Numbered from the stretch's first letter, positions 35,752 to 47,190 are shown. The stretch is DNA of 64,000 nt from Ampullaceana balthica (GCA_944989445.1 CALYLW010001006.1:244639-308638), one strand, 5' to 3'. A program made the numbers and translations. The notes: generated by a model from the letters alone, not told the origin.

Positions 35752-36747
35752 TAAGCTTAGGCGTAGGCCTTAGCCTTAGGCTGAACAAAATTTGATTAAC
35801 CAAGTATTGAAATATAATTTAGAGTTATAGTTATAGATCTAGACTCTTGGCAAGCTTTTTATTTTTTCTTGTGTTTATGACCAAGGAGGGGCAAAATATT
35901 TTTTTAAACGTACCTTCATCTATCTTATAACATCATTATTAATTATTAGTTCTATTTCATAGATTCGAAATAACGAAATTTTGTTTGCGTAATTTCTACG
36001 AACGATGGCAGACTCCTTAGCCACAGTAGTAGATAGTATGAATATTTAAACATATTAACTCATTTTTAAACATGAGTCATAGTTATACTCATTCTACACA
36101 TTAATTTGAATATTTTGAATTTTAAGTTGAAGTCTTTATTATTATTTTGTTATTTATTTTCATTCTTTTAATTTAAAAAAATATCTGTTTTTAAAAGCCT
36201 AATGTAAATAAAATGCATATCTACTTCGTAATAAATCGTATATTGTTGTTGTTTTGACATTATTAAAATAATAATGATTTGATAAAAATTTGGTTGATCA
36301 CGAGCAATTTTATTAAATTAATAGCACATCGTAGTCAACATAAACAACTCTCCGATGATGAACTTTGAACTTCAATTTGTAATAATTTACCATGTGATAT
36401 GGAGGTTGCGCATTAATACAAAAATATTTATAGTGCGTGTGTTTGATCAAATGCTTGATCAAATGCTCGATGGCATTTGATAGTGTGGCCCAACCTTAAG
36501 GATGCACTCTAATATCATAACACGTCAGAAGCCATTAAAGACGTCATTAGATAAATTGTTAGCAATCAAAGATTTAAGTTTAACTTTTATTTTAAGTTGC
36601 GTGCTTTGATGTGACGTCACAGCTGTTGAAAACAACAACAACCTCGTCACAAATTATCACAAATGTGTCACCCTCCTCCCCCCTAGGTGCGAGACTGTAT
36701 TCATTTATGGACGGCCCGTTTGAGTCAAAATGGCACATCATGCTGCA

Positions 36748-37034
36748 CAATGTTCCCTTTAAGGGGGCCGTCCATAAAGTACGTCACGCTCTAGATGGGG
36801 GAGGGGGTGTAAGAAAGTGTGACATATGGTCAAAAATAGCGTTACGTACTTTATGGACGGCCCCTAAGCTGCCCTACTCCGTGGCCGCGCAGATATCTGA
36901 TCGACGCCACACACCAGTTTAGAATTTCTGCGCAGTAAATATTGAAAAATATGCATAAAAATTGTTTCTGTGCAATTTTGCACACGAGATTTTTTACATT
37001 GCACACGGACCAACGAACCTTAAAGGGAACATTG
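36748..37034. mobile_element. inverted-repeat element with CAATGTTCCCTTTAAG ends
   Basis: The left end CAATGTTCCCTTTAAG and right end CTTAAAGGGAACATTG are inverted. Its reverse complement resembles 46574-46735 (AATGCTCCCTCTAAAATG, GTGCAAAATTGTACAG, CTGCGCA). The left end is interrupted by a 101-bp element. No target duplication was recognised. Confidence 0.7.
36764..36864. mobile_element. 101-bp GGGGCCGTCC-family miniature element
   Basis: Left end GGGGCCGTCCATAAAGTACG and right end CGTACTTTATGGACGGCCCC are almost perfect inverted repeats, flanked by TAAG on both sides (36760-36763, 36865-36868), compatible with a TAA target. It is the smallest member of the family here. Confidence 0.9.
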
Positions 37035-37523
37035 ATCACGCATGCGTAGCATGTATTAATTAACGCACACACCGCGCGATACTAAAAAGTGTGAGTACGG
37101 CAGTTGCTACCATTCAGTGAACAATTCGCGCAATAACTATATACTGTCAATGTTGTAGCGAGTTGTAACTGAGCTGCCAATTTGCCAACCGAAAACAATG
37201 TAAAAACAAAAAACTGAAACTGAAAATTAAAAATTAAGATTAATAAATTAACATATGTGCTTATGTATTGTGTTTCGTCTTGAACTTATGGAACTTAATA
37301 TTACTTTTGCTAATGTAATTATTTTACATTTCAATGATTTAATATGAGTATATGTCATCATAGTCATGTCTATAGTAATGAACTGAAGTAATGAACAGTC
37401 GAGTGACTCCAATCATCTAAGTCAAGGGATTTAGTACGATATTTTGGTTTTTATTTGTAAATCCGTCTCCGGCATCCAGCCGGATTTTTAAAAAATTGAA
37501 TCCAGTACAGCCCTAATTCCTAT

Positions 37524-38060
37524 CTCCTTATCCTTGATGGCGTTGGCATTGCCCATGTCTGCAGCTGACTGTATGCTGGAGTAGAGATTAGGTATTGGCA
37601 CATTGACGTGCAAACTTTTGGGCATGCGACTTGGCTGTTTTTAAGTCATGCAGCCTGTTGATTGTAGGCTTTTCCTTGTAGGCCATAAAAGCTTTCCTTT
37701 CAGCTTTAGCGACAGGTTTCATCTCGTCCCAATGTGCATCTAACCAGTCCGTGTTTTTGTGTGATTTTTTGGATAGGGCATTTAATGTTGATGTACAGAT
37801 CGTGTCTCTGAGATGCGTCCCTTTGGAGTCAATGGTGACGTATGTGTGGACATCTTTGAGAGACCTTCATGCACTTTGTCTGTGAACAGCTGTGGTTTCA
37901 CAGGGTATTTCATGCAGAAGGTGTTGATGCGTGGACATCCCTTTTTCTTGGTGTGGTACGAGTTTTTCCTTATTATTCCTACCTTGCTGGCCACAAGGGA
38001 GTGATCCGTGTCGCAGTCGGCACTGTGATATTAGAAATGGCAAGACAGCTGCCACAATGC
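37524..38060 (-). pseudogene. LINE ORF piece: end of endonuclease plus linker, inverted
   Basis: On the - strand ADCDTDHSLVASKV (about 37983-38024) matches the end of the apurinic-type endonuclease of non-LTR elements, with the conserved S/T-D-H. It is followed by KKGCPRINTFCMKYPVKPQL, KNTDWLDAHWDEMKPVAKAE and IQSAADMGNANAIKD, all typical of the linker before the reverse transcriptase in jockey/CR1/RTE-type elements. Stops and frameshifts are present. The outer hAT inserted next to it at 37524. Confidence 0.8.
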
Positions 38061-38099
38061 TAAACTAAATAAACGGGTTAGGCAAAACACCAAGCTAAC

Positions 38100-38727
38100 G
38101 GAGAAAACAAACCTGTGTCTATCGAGACTGCGTCATCAGTACACTGCTATACAGGAGCGAGACATGGACCACTTACACATCCTATGAGCACAAGCTTAAT
38201 AGCTTCCACTTGAGGTGCCTGCGTCGCATTCTTGGCATTAAATGGCAGGACAAAGTGCCAAATATTAAGTTCCTGATGCGTGCCATGGCACAAAGCATGT
38301 TCTCAACCCTTATTGAAGGACGCCTAAGATGGCTAGGAAATGTATAAAGAATGAGCCCGGATTGCACCCCCAAGGATCTTCTATATGGAGAACTGGCATC
38401 GGGAAAGAGGAAGACAGGTCACCCACGTCTCCTATGTCTGCCAGACAGATATAAAATCAGCCAGAATAAACACAAGTGACTGGGAGTGTCAGGCAGAAGA
38501 CCGATTTGCGTGGCACACAATTGTAAAAGAGGGCGTCATGGTATCCGAGGAGCAAAGGATGGAGGAGGCTACAGACAGAAGAGCTATGAGAAAGGCCGAA
38601 ACATTAGGAAGCACAGAACTTGTGTGCAAAAGCTGTGGTAAAGACTGCACAGCCACTCAAGGAAATGCAACCCAACCCAACGGTGATGCACCATTGTCTC
38701 GCGAGACGGAAGGATGGCGATATATAT
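38100..38727 (+). pseudogene. LINE ORF piece: C-terminal region after the reverse transcriptase, with 3' end
   Basis: The + strand reads TLLYRSETWTTYTSYEHKLN, then FHLRCLRRILGIKWQDKVPN, GRLRWLGNV, a stop, and later RLHSHSRKC, a zinc-knuckle-like C-terminus of non-LTR elements. The catalytic core is missing. It ends in a TA microsatellite (38721-38739) such as often forms a LINE tail. Stops and frame changes show it is dead. The preceding LINE piece is in opposite orientation. Confidence 0.85.
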
Positions 38728-38739
38728 ATATATATATAC

Positions 38740-38897
38740 ATATCCCCTTATCCTACTCTCTTTTAAACCCTTTTTCTTACCTATATCAGCGTTTCTTTCA
38801 ATCACTCTTCAATTCATTCCTCAAAGCCCTCTCCCTTTATTCCTCCGCTCCCTCTCTCTATCGCTCTTCTCGCCACCGTGTCTTCTCTTCTACTCAT
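38740..38897. other. pyrimidine-rich spacer
   Basis: C/T-rich sequence between the LINE tail and the 67-bp array. No gene was recognised. Confidence 0.5.
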
Positions 38898-41042
38898 TTA
38901 ACTATAACGTCCGCTTCATTGAGAGGTAAAAGTAAGGTCAGAGCTCTTCAAAACTTTGTTACATTTAACTATAACGTCCGCTTCATTGAGAGGTAAAAGT
39001 AAGGTCAGAGCTCTTCAAAACTTTGTTACATTTAACTATAACGTCCGCTTCATTGAGAGGTAAAAGTAAGGTCAGAGCTCTTCAAAACTTTGTTACATTT
39101 AACTATAACGTCCGCTTCATTGAGAGGTAAAAGTAAGGTCAGAGCTCTTCAAAACTTTGTTACATTTAACTATAACGTCCGCTTCATTGAGAGGTAAAAG
39201 TAAGGTCAGAGCTCTTCAAAACTTTGTTACATTTAACTATAACGTCCGCTTCATTGAGAGGTAAAAGTAAGGTCAGAGCTCTTCAAAACTTTGTTACATT
39301 TAACTATAACGTCCGCTTCATTGAGAGGTAAAAGTAAGGTCAGAGCTCTTCAAAACTTTGTTACATTTAACTATAACGTCCGCTTCATTGAGAGGTAAAA
39401 GTAAGGTCAGAGCTCTTCAAAACTTTGTTACATTTAACTATAACGTCCGCTTCATTGAGAGGTAAAAGTAAGGTCAGAGCTCTTCAAAACTTTGTTACAT
39501 TTAACTATAACGTCCGCTTCATTGAGAGGTAAAAGTAAGGTCAGAGCTCTTCAAAACTTTGTTACATTTAACTATAACGTCCGCTTCATTGAGAGGTAAA
39601 AGTAAGGTCAGAGCTCTTCAAAACTTTGTTACATTTAACTATAACGTCCGCTTCATTGAGAGGTAAAAGTAAGGTCAGAGCTCTTCAAAACTTTGTTACA
39701 TTAAACTATAACGTCCGCTTCATTGAGAGGTAAAAGTAAGGTCAGAGCTCTTCAAAACTTTGTTACATTTAACTATAACGTCCGCTTCATTGAGAGGTAA
39801 AAGTAAGGTCAGAGCTCTTCAAAACTTTGTTACATTTAACTATAACGTCCGCTTCATTGAGAGGTAAAAGTAAGGTCAGAGCTCTTCAAAACTTTGTTAC
39901 ATTTAACTATAACGTCCGCTTCATTGAGAGGTAAAAGTAAGGTCAGAGCTCTTCAAAACTTTGTTACATTTAACTATAACGTCCGCTTCATTGAGAGGTA
40001 AAAGTAAGGTCAGAGCTCTTCAAAACTTTGTTACATTTAACTATAACGTCCGCTTCATTGAGAGGTAAAAGTAAGGTCAGAGCTCTTCAAAACTTTGTTA
40101 CATTTAACTATAACGTCCGCTTCATTGAGAGGTAAAAGTAAGGTCAGAGCTCTTCAAAACTTTGTTACATTTAACTATAACGTCCGCTTCATTGAGAGGT
40201 AAAAGTAAGGTCAGAGCTCTTCAAAACTTTGTTACATTAAACTATAACGTCCGCTTCATTGAGAGGTAAAAGTAAGGTCAGAGCTCTTCAAAACTTTGTT
40301 ACATTTAACTATAACGTCCGCTTCATTGAGAGGTAAAAGTAAGGTCAGAGCTCTTCAAAACTTTGTTACATTTAACTATAACGTCCGCTTCATTGAGAGG
40401 TAAAAGTAAGGTCAGAGCTCTTCAAAACTTTGTTACATTTAACTATAACGTCCGCTTCATTGAGAGGTAAAAGTAAGGTCAGAGCTCTTCAAAACTTTGT
40501 TACATTTAACTATAACGTCCGCTTCATTGAGAGGTAAAAGTAAGGTCAGAGCTCTTCAAAACTTTGTTACATTTAACTATAACGTCCGCTTCATTGAGAG
40601 GTAAAAGTAAGGTCAGAGCTCTTCAAAACTTTGTTACATTTAACTATAACGTCCGCTTCATTGAGAGGTAAAAGTAAGGTCAGAGCTCTTCAAAACTTTG
40701 TTACATTTAACTATAACGTCCGCTTCATTGAGAGGTAAAAGTAAGGTCAGAGCTCTTCAAAACTTTGTTACATTTAACTATAACGTCCGCTTCATTGAGA
40801 GGTAAAAGTAAGGTCAGAGCTCTTCAAAACTTTGTTACATTTAACTATAACGTCCGCTTCATTGAGAGGTAAAAGTAAGGTCAGAGCTCTTCAAAACTTT
40901 GTTACATTTAACTATAACGTCCGCTTCATTGAGAGGTAAAAGTAAGGTCAGAGCTCTTCAAAACTTTGTTACATTTAACTATAACGTCCGCTTCATTGAG
41001 AGGTAAAAGTAAGGTCAGAGCTCTTCAAAACTTTGTTACATT
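38898..41042. repeat. 67-bp minisatellite, 32 near-identical copies
   Basis: Units begin TTTAACTATAACGTCCGCTT and continue CATTGAGAGGTAAAAGTAAG, then GTCAGAGCTCTTCAAAACTT and TGTTACA. Only one variant was noticed (TTAAACTATA for TTTAACTATA), at 39701 and 40237, exactly 536 bp or eight units apart. No unit carries a long open frame. Confidence 0.98.
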
Positions 41043-41325
41043 ACATTTTCATTTGTTTTTCTTAATTTCTAAACCACTGATTTGTTTTGTTGTTTAACTG
41101 AGTCTTGAGGTAAAACTCATAAAAGCTGCGCATCAAACAACCCGAGACAAGGCAATACCATTGACCAGTTTTTGGCCATCTTCTCTCTAGGAGCCAACCA
41201 ACTCCATTGGAGAAATAAACGCCAATAATGTTAGACTTAGCTTCCTGTTGAAATGTTTTTGGTATATTCTTGCTTTGGTTTATTTTCTGTATAACAAGCT
41301 TCTAATAAACGTTTGAGGCCGAAAG
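41043..41325. other. intergenic, no feature seen
   Basis: Unique sequence. Nothing was recognised. Confidence 0.5.
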
Positions 41326-41521
41326 AATTGTGTTTAATGCTTGTCATAAGATTGTGTTTAACGCTTGTCATAAGATTGTGTTTAACGCTTGTCATAAGAT
41401 TGTGTTTAACGCTTGTAATAAGATTGTGTTTAACGCTTGTCATAAGATTGTTTATAACGCTTGTCATAAGATTGTGTATAACGCTTGTCATAAGATTGTG
41501 TTTAACGCTTGTCATAAGATT
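41326..41521. repeat. 24-bp minisatellite, 8 copies
   Basis: Units contain GTGTTTAACGCTTGTCATAA followed by GATT, with TATAACG and GTAATAAG variants. The eight-codon unit keeps frames open on both strands. Confidence 0.96.
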
Positions 41522-42093
41522 GCATTTGTTAGTTGATTTTTTTGTGTTTGCTTCTTCTTCTTAAGTCATGTGGGTAAAATACGCAACAGCTTACAATATA
41601 CAAAATCATCCGGAATGAGATGGGGAATTTGTGTATAAAATCAGAGTGCAGTGCATCTTATAACTTTGAGCAAGGTGTGTTCAAAACAAACCACTGAGCA
41701 CAGTTTGTAAGTAACAAGATATAGAGTCACGTGATAATGAAGAGGGTGTCGGTAAACCTGGAATAGATGCAACTCTAAATAATTCCGACTCCTCATATCT
41801 AGAGGTTTGATTTATTGACTCAATCCGGCAGAAACAGAATCTCTAAGTTTACAGAGATAAGATTACGTGTTACTTTTTAAGAAAAACATTCTCCAATCCC
41901 TAGCTTTTACATTTTGTTCATTCACGCATTAAACCAGAATGTTTGCGTTCTCTGAATAAACTGAATACAATAAAAACGGGTTATTGAGTTTTGTTAGTTG
42001 TCTATATCTGATATAAATATGTCACAAAACACAATGTAATTTTTATTATATTTAAGCGTGACCCAGCCTCACGTTCTTACTCTTTTCGCTCCA
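41522..42093. other. intergenic, no feature seen
   Basis: Unique AT-rich sequence. No gene or mobile-element end was recognised. Confidence 0.5.
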
Positions 42094-42365
42094 TGTCTCT
42101 TAGATGTCATTGACATCAAAGCCTCTTTGATGTCATTGACACCGTGTCTCTTTGATGTCATTGACACCGTGTCTCTTTGAAGTCATTGACACCGTGTCTA
42201 TTTGATGTCATTGACACCGTGTCTATTTGATGTCATTGACATCGTGTCCCTTTGATGTCATTGACACCATGTCTATTTGATGTCATTGACACCTGTCTCT
42301 TTGATGTCAATGACACCGTGTCTCTTTGATGTCATTGACACCGTGTCTATTTGATGTCATTGACA
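42094..42365. repeat. 25-bp minisatellite, about 11 copies
   Basis: Units contain TCTCTTTGATGTCATTGACA followed by CCGTG. Variants are TCTATTTG and CATCG, with one 24-bp unit. Confidence 0.95.
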
Positions 42366-42460
42366 TTAATTATCAACTTACCATTGCATTGTTCAGAGAC
42401 CTGCTACATTATGTAAGACAGCTTAGTGAACTTACGCTTGCATTTTTGTGGCGAGCCACT

Positions 42461-42730
42461 GTTGCTGGGTTCAGATAGCAACTGTGTCAAACAGTTTGTT
42501 GATGTGATGTTCAAGTTAACAGTTGCTGGGTTCAGATGGCAACTTTGTCAAACAGTTTGTTGATGTGATGTGCAAGTTAAAACTAGCAGGGTTCAGATAG
42601 CAACTGTGTCAAACAGTTTGTTGATGTGATGTGCAAGTTAACACTTGCTTGGTTCAGATAGCAACTGTGTCAAACAATTTGTTGATGTGATGTGCAAGTT
42701 AACAGTTGCTGGGTTCAGATGGCAACTGTG
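42461..42730. repeat. 61-bp minisatellite, about 4.4 copies
   Basis: Units begin GTTGCTGGGTTCAGATAGCA and contain GTGTCAAACAGTTTGTTGAT and GTGATGTGCAAGTTAACA. Confidence 0.95.
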
Positions 42731-42735
42731 TACGT

Positions 42736-42803
42736 TAGAACAATTCAGAATGATGATTACTGTTGCATTGACATGATTTTATGTTCACATAAAGTTTGAC
42801 TTT
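42736..42803. repeat. array-flank sequence, copy 1
   Basis: TTAGAACAATTCAGAATGAT and GTTGCATTGACATGATTTTA lead into the 30-bp array. The same sequence recurs at 43741-43812 inside the array. Confidence 0.9.
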
Positions 42804-45680
42804 TCTTCTCCTGTGCACTGCACACTTGGCATTACTTCTCCTGAGCACTGCACACTTATCATCACTTCTCCTGTGCACTGCACACTGGGCATCACTTCTC
42901 CTGTGCACTACACACTTGGCACCACTTCTCTTGTGCACTGCACACTTGGCATCACTTCTCCTGTGCACTGCACATTTTGCATCACTTCTCATGTGCACTG
43001 CACACTTGGCATCACTTCTCCTGTACACTGCACATTTGGCATCACTTCTCCTGTGCACTGCAGACTTGGCATCACTTCTCCTGTGCACTGAAAACTTGGC
43101 ATCACTTCTCCTGTGCACTGCACACTGGGCATCACTTCTCCTGTGCACTGCACACTGGGCATCACTTCTCCTGTGCACTGCACACTTGGCATCATTTCAA
43201 CTGTGCACTGCACACTTGGTATCATTTCTCCTGTGCAATGCACACTTGGCATCACTTCTCCTGTGCACTGCACACTGGGCATCACTTCTCCTGTGCACTG
43301 CACACTGGGCATCACATCTACTGTGCACTGAAAACTTGGCATCACTTCTCCTGTGCACTGCACTCTTGGCTTTCACTTCTCCTGTGCACTGCACACTTAA
43401 AATAACTTCTCCTGTTCACTTAGTATCACTTTTACTGTGCTCTGCACACTTGGCATCACTTCTCCTGTGCAATGCACACTTCACATAACTTCTCCTTTGC
43501 ACTGCACATTGGGGATCTCTTCTCCTGTGCAATGCACACTTGGCATCACTTCTCCGTTGCATTACACACTTGGCATCACTTCTACTGTGCACTTGGCATC
43601 ACGTCTCCTGTGCTCTGTACACTTGGCATCACTTGTCCTGTGCACTGAACACTTGGCATCACTTCTCCTGTGCACTGCACACTTGGCATCACTTCTCCTG
43701 TGCTCTTCACACTTCACATCACTTTTCCTGTGCACTGCAGTTAGAAAAATTCAGCATGATGATGACTGTTGCATTGACATGATTTTATGTTCACATAAAG
43801 TTTGACATTTCTTCTCCTGTGCACTGCACACTTGGCATCACGTCTTCTGTGCACTGCACACTGAGCATCCTTTCTGCTGTGCACTGCACACTTGGCATCA
43901 CTTCTCCTGTGCACTGCACACTGGGCATCACTTCTCCTGTGCAGTAACACTTGGCACCACTTCTCCTGTGCACTGCACACTTGGCATCACTTCTCCTGTG
44001 CACCGCACATTTTGCATCACTTCTCATGTGCACTGCACACTTGGCATCACTTCTCCTATATACTGCACAGTTGGCATCACTTCTCCTGTGCACTGCACAC
44101 TGGGCATCACTTCTCCTGTACACTGCACACTTGGCATCACTGCTCCTGTGCACTGCACATTAGCATCATTTCTCATGTGCACTGCACACTTGGCATCACA
44201 TCTGTGCACTGCACACTGGACATCACTTCTCCTGTGCACTGCACACTGGGCATCACTTCTCCTGTGCACTGCACACTGGGCATCACATCTCCTGTTCACT
44301 GCACACTGGGCATCACTCACTTCTCCTGTGCACTGCACACTTGGCTTTCACTTCTCCTGTGCACTGCACACATAGCATCACATCGCCTCTGCACTTAGTA
44401 TCACTTTTCCTGTGCTCTGCACACTTGGTATCACTTCTCCTGTGCACTGCACACTTGGCATCACTTCTCCTGTGCTCTGCACCCTTGGCATCACTTCTCC
44501 TGTGCACTGCACACTTGGCATCACTTCTCCTGTGCACTGCACACTTGACATCACTTCTCCTGTGCTCTTCACACTTCACATCACTTCTCCTGTGCACTGC
44601 ACACTTGCCATCACTTCTCCTGTGCTCTGCACCCTTGGCATCACTTCTCCTGTGCACTGCACACTTGGCATCACTTCTCCTGTGCACTGCACACTTGCCA
44701 TCACTTCTCATGTGCACTGCACACTTGGCATTACTTCTACTGTGCACTGCACACCGGGCATCACTTCTCCTGTGCATTGCACACTTGGCATCACTTCTCC
44801 TGTGCACTGCACACTTGACATCACTTCTCCTGTGCTCTTCACACTTCACATCACTTCTCCTGTGCACTGCACACTTGCCATCTCTTCTCCTGTGCTCTGC
44901 ACCCTTGGCATCACTTCTCCTGTGCACTGCACACTTGGCATCACTTCTCCTGTGCACTGCACACTTGCCATCACTTCTCATGTGCACTGCACACTTGGCA
45001 TTACTTCTACTGTGCACTGCACACCGGGCATCACTTCTCCTGTGCATTGCACACTTGGCATCACTTCTCCTGTGCACTGAACATTGGGAAATACTTCTCC
45101 TGTGCACTGCACACTTGGCATCACTTCTCCTGTGCACTGCACACTTGGCATCACTTCTCCTGTGCACTGCACACTTGGCATCACTTCTCCTGTGCACTTG
45201 GCATCACTTCTCCTGTGCTCTGCACACTTGGCATCACTTCTCCTGTGCACTGCACACTTGGCATCACTTCTTCTGTGCACTGCACACTTGGCATCACTTC
45301 TCCTGTGCTCTGCACACTTGGCATCACTTCTCCTGTGCTCTGCACAACTTTGGCATCACTTCTCCTGTGCACTGCACACTTGGAATCACTTCTCCTGTGC
45401 ACTGCACACTTGGCATCACTTATCCTGTGCACTTGGCATCACTTCTCCTGTGCACCTGGCATCACTTCTCCTGTGCACTGCACACTTGGCATCACTTCTC
45501 CTGTGCAATTGGCATCACATCTCCTGTGCACTTGGCATCACTTCTCCTGTGCACTGCACACTTGGCATCACTCCTCCTGCACACTTGACATCACTTCTCC
45601 TGTGCACTGCACACTTGGCATCACTTCTCCTGTGCTCTGCACACTTGGCATCACTTCTCCTGTGCCCTGCACACTTGGCA
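42804..45680. repeat. 30-bp minisatellite, about 94 copies
   Basis: Units are CTTCTCCTGTGCACTGCACA followed by CTTGGCATCA, with many variants (GGGCATCA, CTTCACATCA, GTGCTCTGCA, shortened 20-bp units after 45190). A 270-bp block of nine units is duplicated at about 44545-44785 and 44815-45055. The flank sequence at 43741-43812 interrupts it. Because 30 is divisible by three, frames of up to 415 codons are open on both strands with 10-residue periods such as TSPVHCTLGI; they are artefacts. Confidence 0.97.
43741..43812. repeat. array-flank sequence, copy 2, inside the 30-bp array
   Basis: TTAGAAAAATTCAGCATGAT and GTTGCATTGACATGATTTTA repeat 42736-42803 with few changes, then the array resumes. 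The flank and the first part of the array were duplicated together. Confidence 0.9.
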
Positions 45681-47089
45681 GTGAAGGAATGTTTCACGCC
45701 ATATACATACTTCAGAGAAATCAAGAAACAAAGAAATCGACATGTACAAACTTTCAAGCTTTTGAGCTTTAAATATTTTTATTTATATTATGCATTTTTA
45801 AAACACTTTTTCTTCTGTAAAAAAAAACCAAAAAAACTGACATGACATCGGTTGTTATTGTTTTTTTTACTGGTTGCATCCTCATTGAAATGTGAATAAG
45901 CAATAAAACCACAATTTTTTTAATTAAAAAAAACTTCCCAGGAATCTGCACTCAATCGGCTGAGTGCGCGCGCTGATAAATGTGGAAAGATCTTTTGTAG
46001 CAAGATTACGAATTTTTTGAAAGTTTTACTGGTAGCGTCTTTGTCTGTCTTATATCTCCAAATTTTGTAAAATAAAGTATCTTTTGTTATAAAACAAAAG
46101 TATCTTTTTCGTTTGAAAAATGTAATCAAGACATACATCATTGGCTCTGGAAACATTTTGTGAAAACATTTGACCGTAAACGTGTCTGTTACAAATCTTC
46201 ATTCACATAAATATGATCTTAGAGTTTAGTCTGAGGCAAATCAAAATGAGCTGATTACTGTGTCCCTGTCAAATGACCATTTACCAATGCTGAGTAAACT
46301 GGATCACTGCTGATTTATGTACAGATAAGCTGGAAATGTTCTAACTCTTGATCAAAGAACAACATATAATATAAAGTTTTTCATAATGGTACAATGAAAT
46401 TCTTTTACTTGTACTTCACATGCCTGGTCTTAAAATAAAAACATTAAAAAAACACTTTATGACTTTTACTTAAATTCTGGTAAATTGTAAAAGAGCCTAA
46501 TTGTTTGATTGAACTTTTCATTTTATTTTGATGTTATGTTTTTAAAACAATCTTTTTTACATTTATCCGTTTCTAATGCTCCCTCTAAAATGTGTTAGTT
46601 CGTGTTCAAAATAACCAACTCATGTGCAAAATTGTACAGCATCCATTTTTGTGCAAAATTCTGCACCCCACAAACACAGATATTACATTATCTTTACTAA
46701 CATTTGCTGCGCACTAATTATAAACTGCCGCGTAGCTTCAAACCTCTCAGATTAAATAGCCTTTGTGCTGGTTAATTCTAGGAAGCTCTGTGCATGGCTA
46801 AAACGCTCATAAGCTCAGGTCGATTAGGTGAAAGAGATTTAAACAATTGATCAGTGGTGATGGCTCGAGTGCATGCAGGAGTCAACGTCTGTGGTATGGA
46901 AGGGATTTCCTCTTGTTTGCTCTGTTGTAGACACGCGAATTACATGGCGATAATCAACCGTACCTGGAACGGTTTAAACTTAATAACTACATCACATTGG
47001 CCTGGAAAGACATGTAGAGTCGGGATTCATTTTGTTAGGTTCAGTTTTGTTCGGGTCGGTCTTTTTAGGGTCGGACTTGTTGTCGGCGT
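45681..47089. other. AT-rich intergenic with one transposon relic
   Basis: Mostly unique sequence. 46574-46735 resembles the inverse of 36748-37034 (AATGCTCCCTCTAAAATG, GTGCAAAATTGTACAG, CTGCGCACTAATTATAAACT), so it is probably a diverged copy of that element. A + frame at 46854-47195 shows no known domain and ends in the next array. Confidence 0.5.
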
Positions 47090-47190
47090 TATTGTTAGTT
47101 TCGGCAATGTTAGTTTCGGCAATGTTAGGCTCGGCAATGTTAGGTTCGGCAATGTTAGGTTCGGCAATGTTAGATTTGGTATGTTAGAAT
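47090..47190. repeat. 15-bp minisatellite, about 6 copies
   Basis: Tandem TTCGGCAATGTTAGG units, preceded by looser GTTCGGGTCGG-type copies from about 47035. Confidence 0.9.

Larger units (their letters stand above)
31475..36496. mobile_element. 5.0-kb terminal-inverted-repeat element with TAA target duplication
   Basis: The left end AGGTTGGGCCAGACTATCAA and right end GATAGTGTGGCCCAACCT are inverted repeats that extend imperfectly over about 50 bp through GAGCATTTGATCAAAC. TAA flanks both sides (31472-31474, 36497-36499). The uninterrupted relative at 49051-49440 reads AAGTGTAAGTCTGCACTC at this point, which confirms the insertion site. A 3-bp TWA duplication is characteristic of PIF/Harbinger elements. 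The interior is very AT-rich with no transposase, so it is non-autonomous and swollen by later insertions. Confidence 0.85.
31292..36717. mobile_element. GGGGCCGTCC-family element split by a 5-kb insertion
   Basis: The left part, 31292-31474, starts GGGGTCGTCCATAAAAGACG. The right part, 36497-36717, ends ATTCATTTATGGACGGCCC. Joined in order they match 10409-10774 and 49051-49440 (shared: AAAGCTGTATTT, TTTTGTCATTTAAATAT, AATTGTTAGCAATCAAA, GATGTGACGTCACA). The net length is about 400 bp and it is non-coding. No clear duplication flanks it. Confidence 0.85.
30910..37515. mobile_element. hAT-like element carrying nested insertions (6.6 kb total)
   Basis: The left end TAGGGATGTACCGGATT pairs with the right end AATCCAGTACAGCCCTA (two mismatches). 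It is flanked by a perfect 8-bp target-site duplication ATTCCTAT at 30902-30909 and 37516-37523. CCGGAT-type motifs recur inside both ends. Once the internal insertions are removed, about 380 bp remain on the left and up to 800 bp on the right, with no transposase, so the original element was small and non-autonomous. Confidence 0.9.

Noticed and set aside
42094..42365. CREB or AP-1-like binding site cluster in the 25-bp array (TGACACC, TGATGTCA)
   Set aside because: The motif is short and repeated only because the unit is repeated. No gene lies nearby.
44341..45588. 415-codon + strand open frame in the 30-bp array
   Set aside because: The unit is divisible by three and open in several frames on both strands. 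The product is a 10-residue repeat with no flanking domain, and unit changes show no coding bias.
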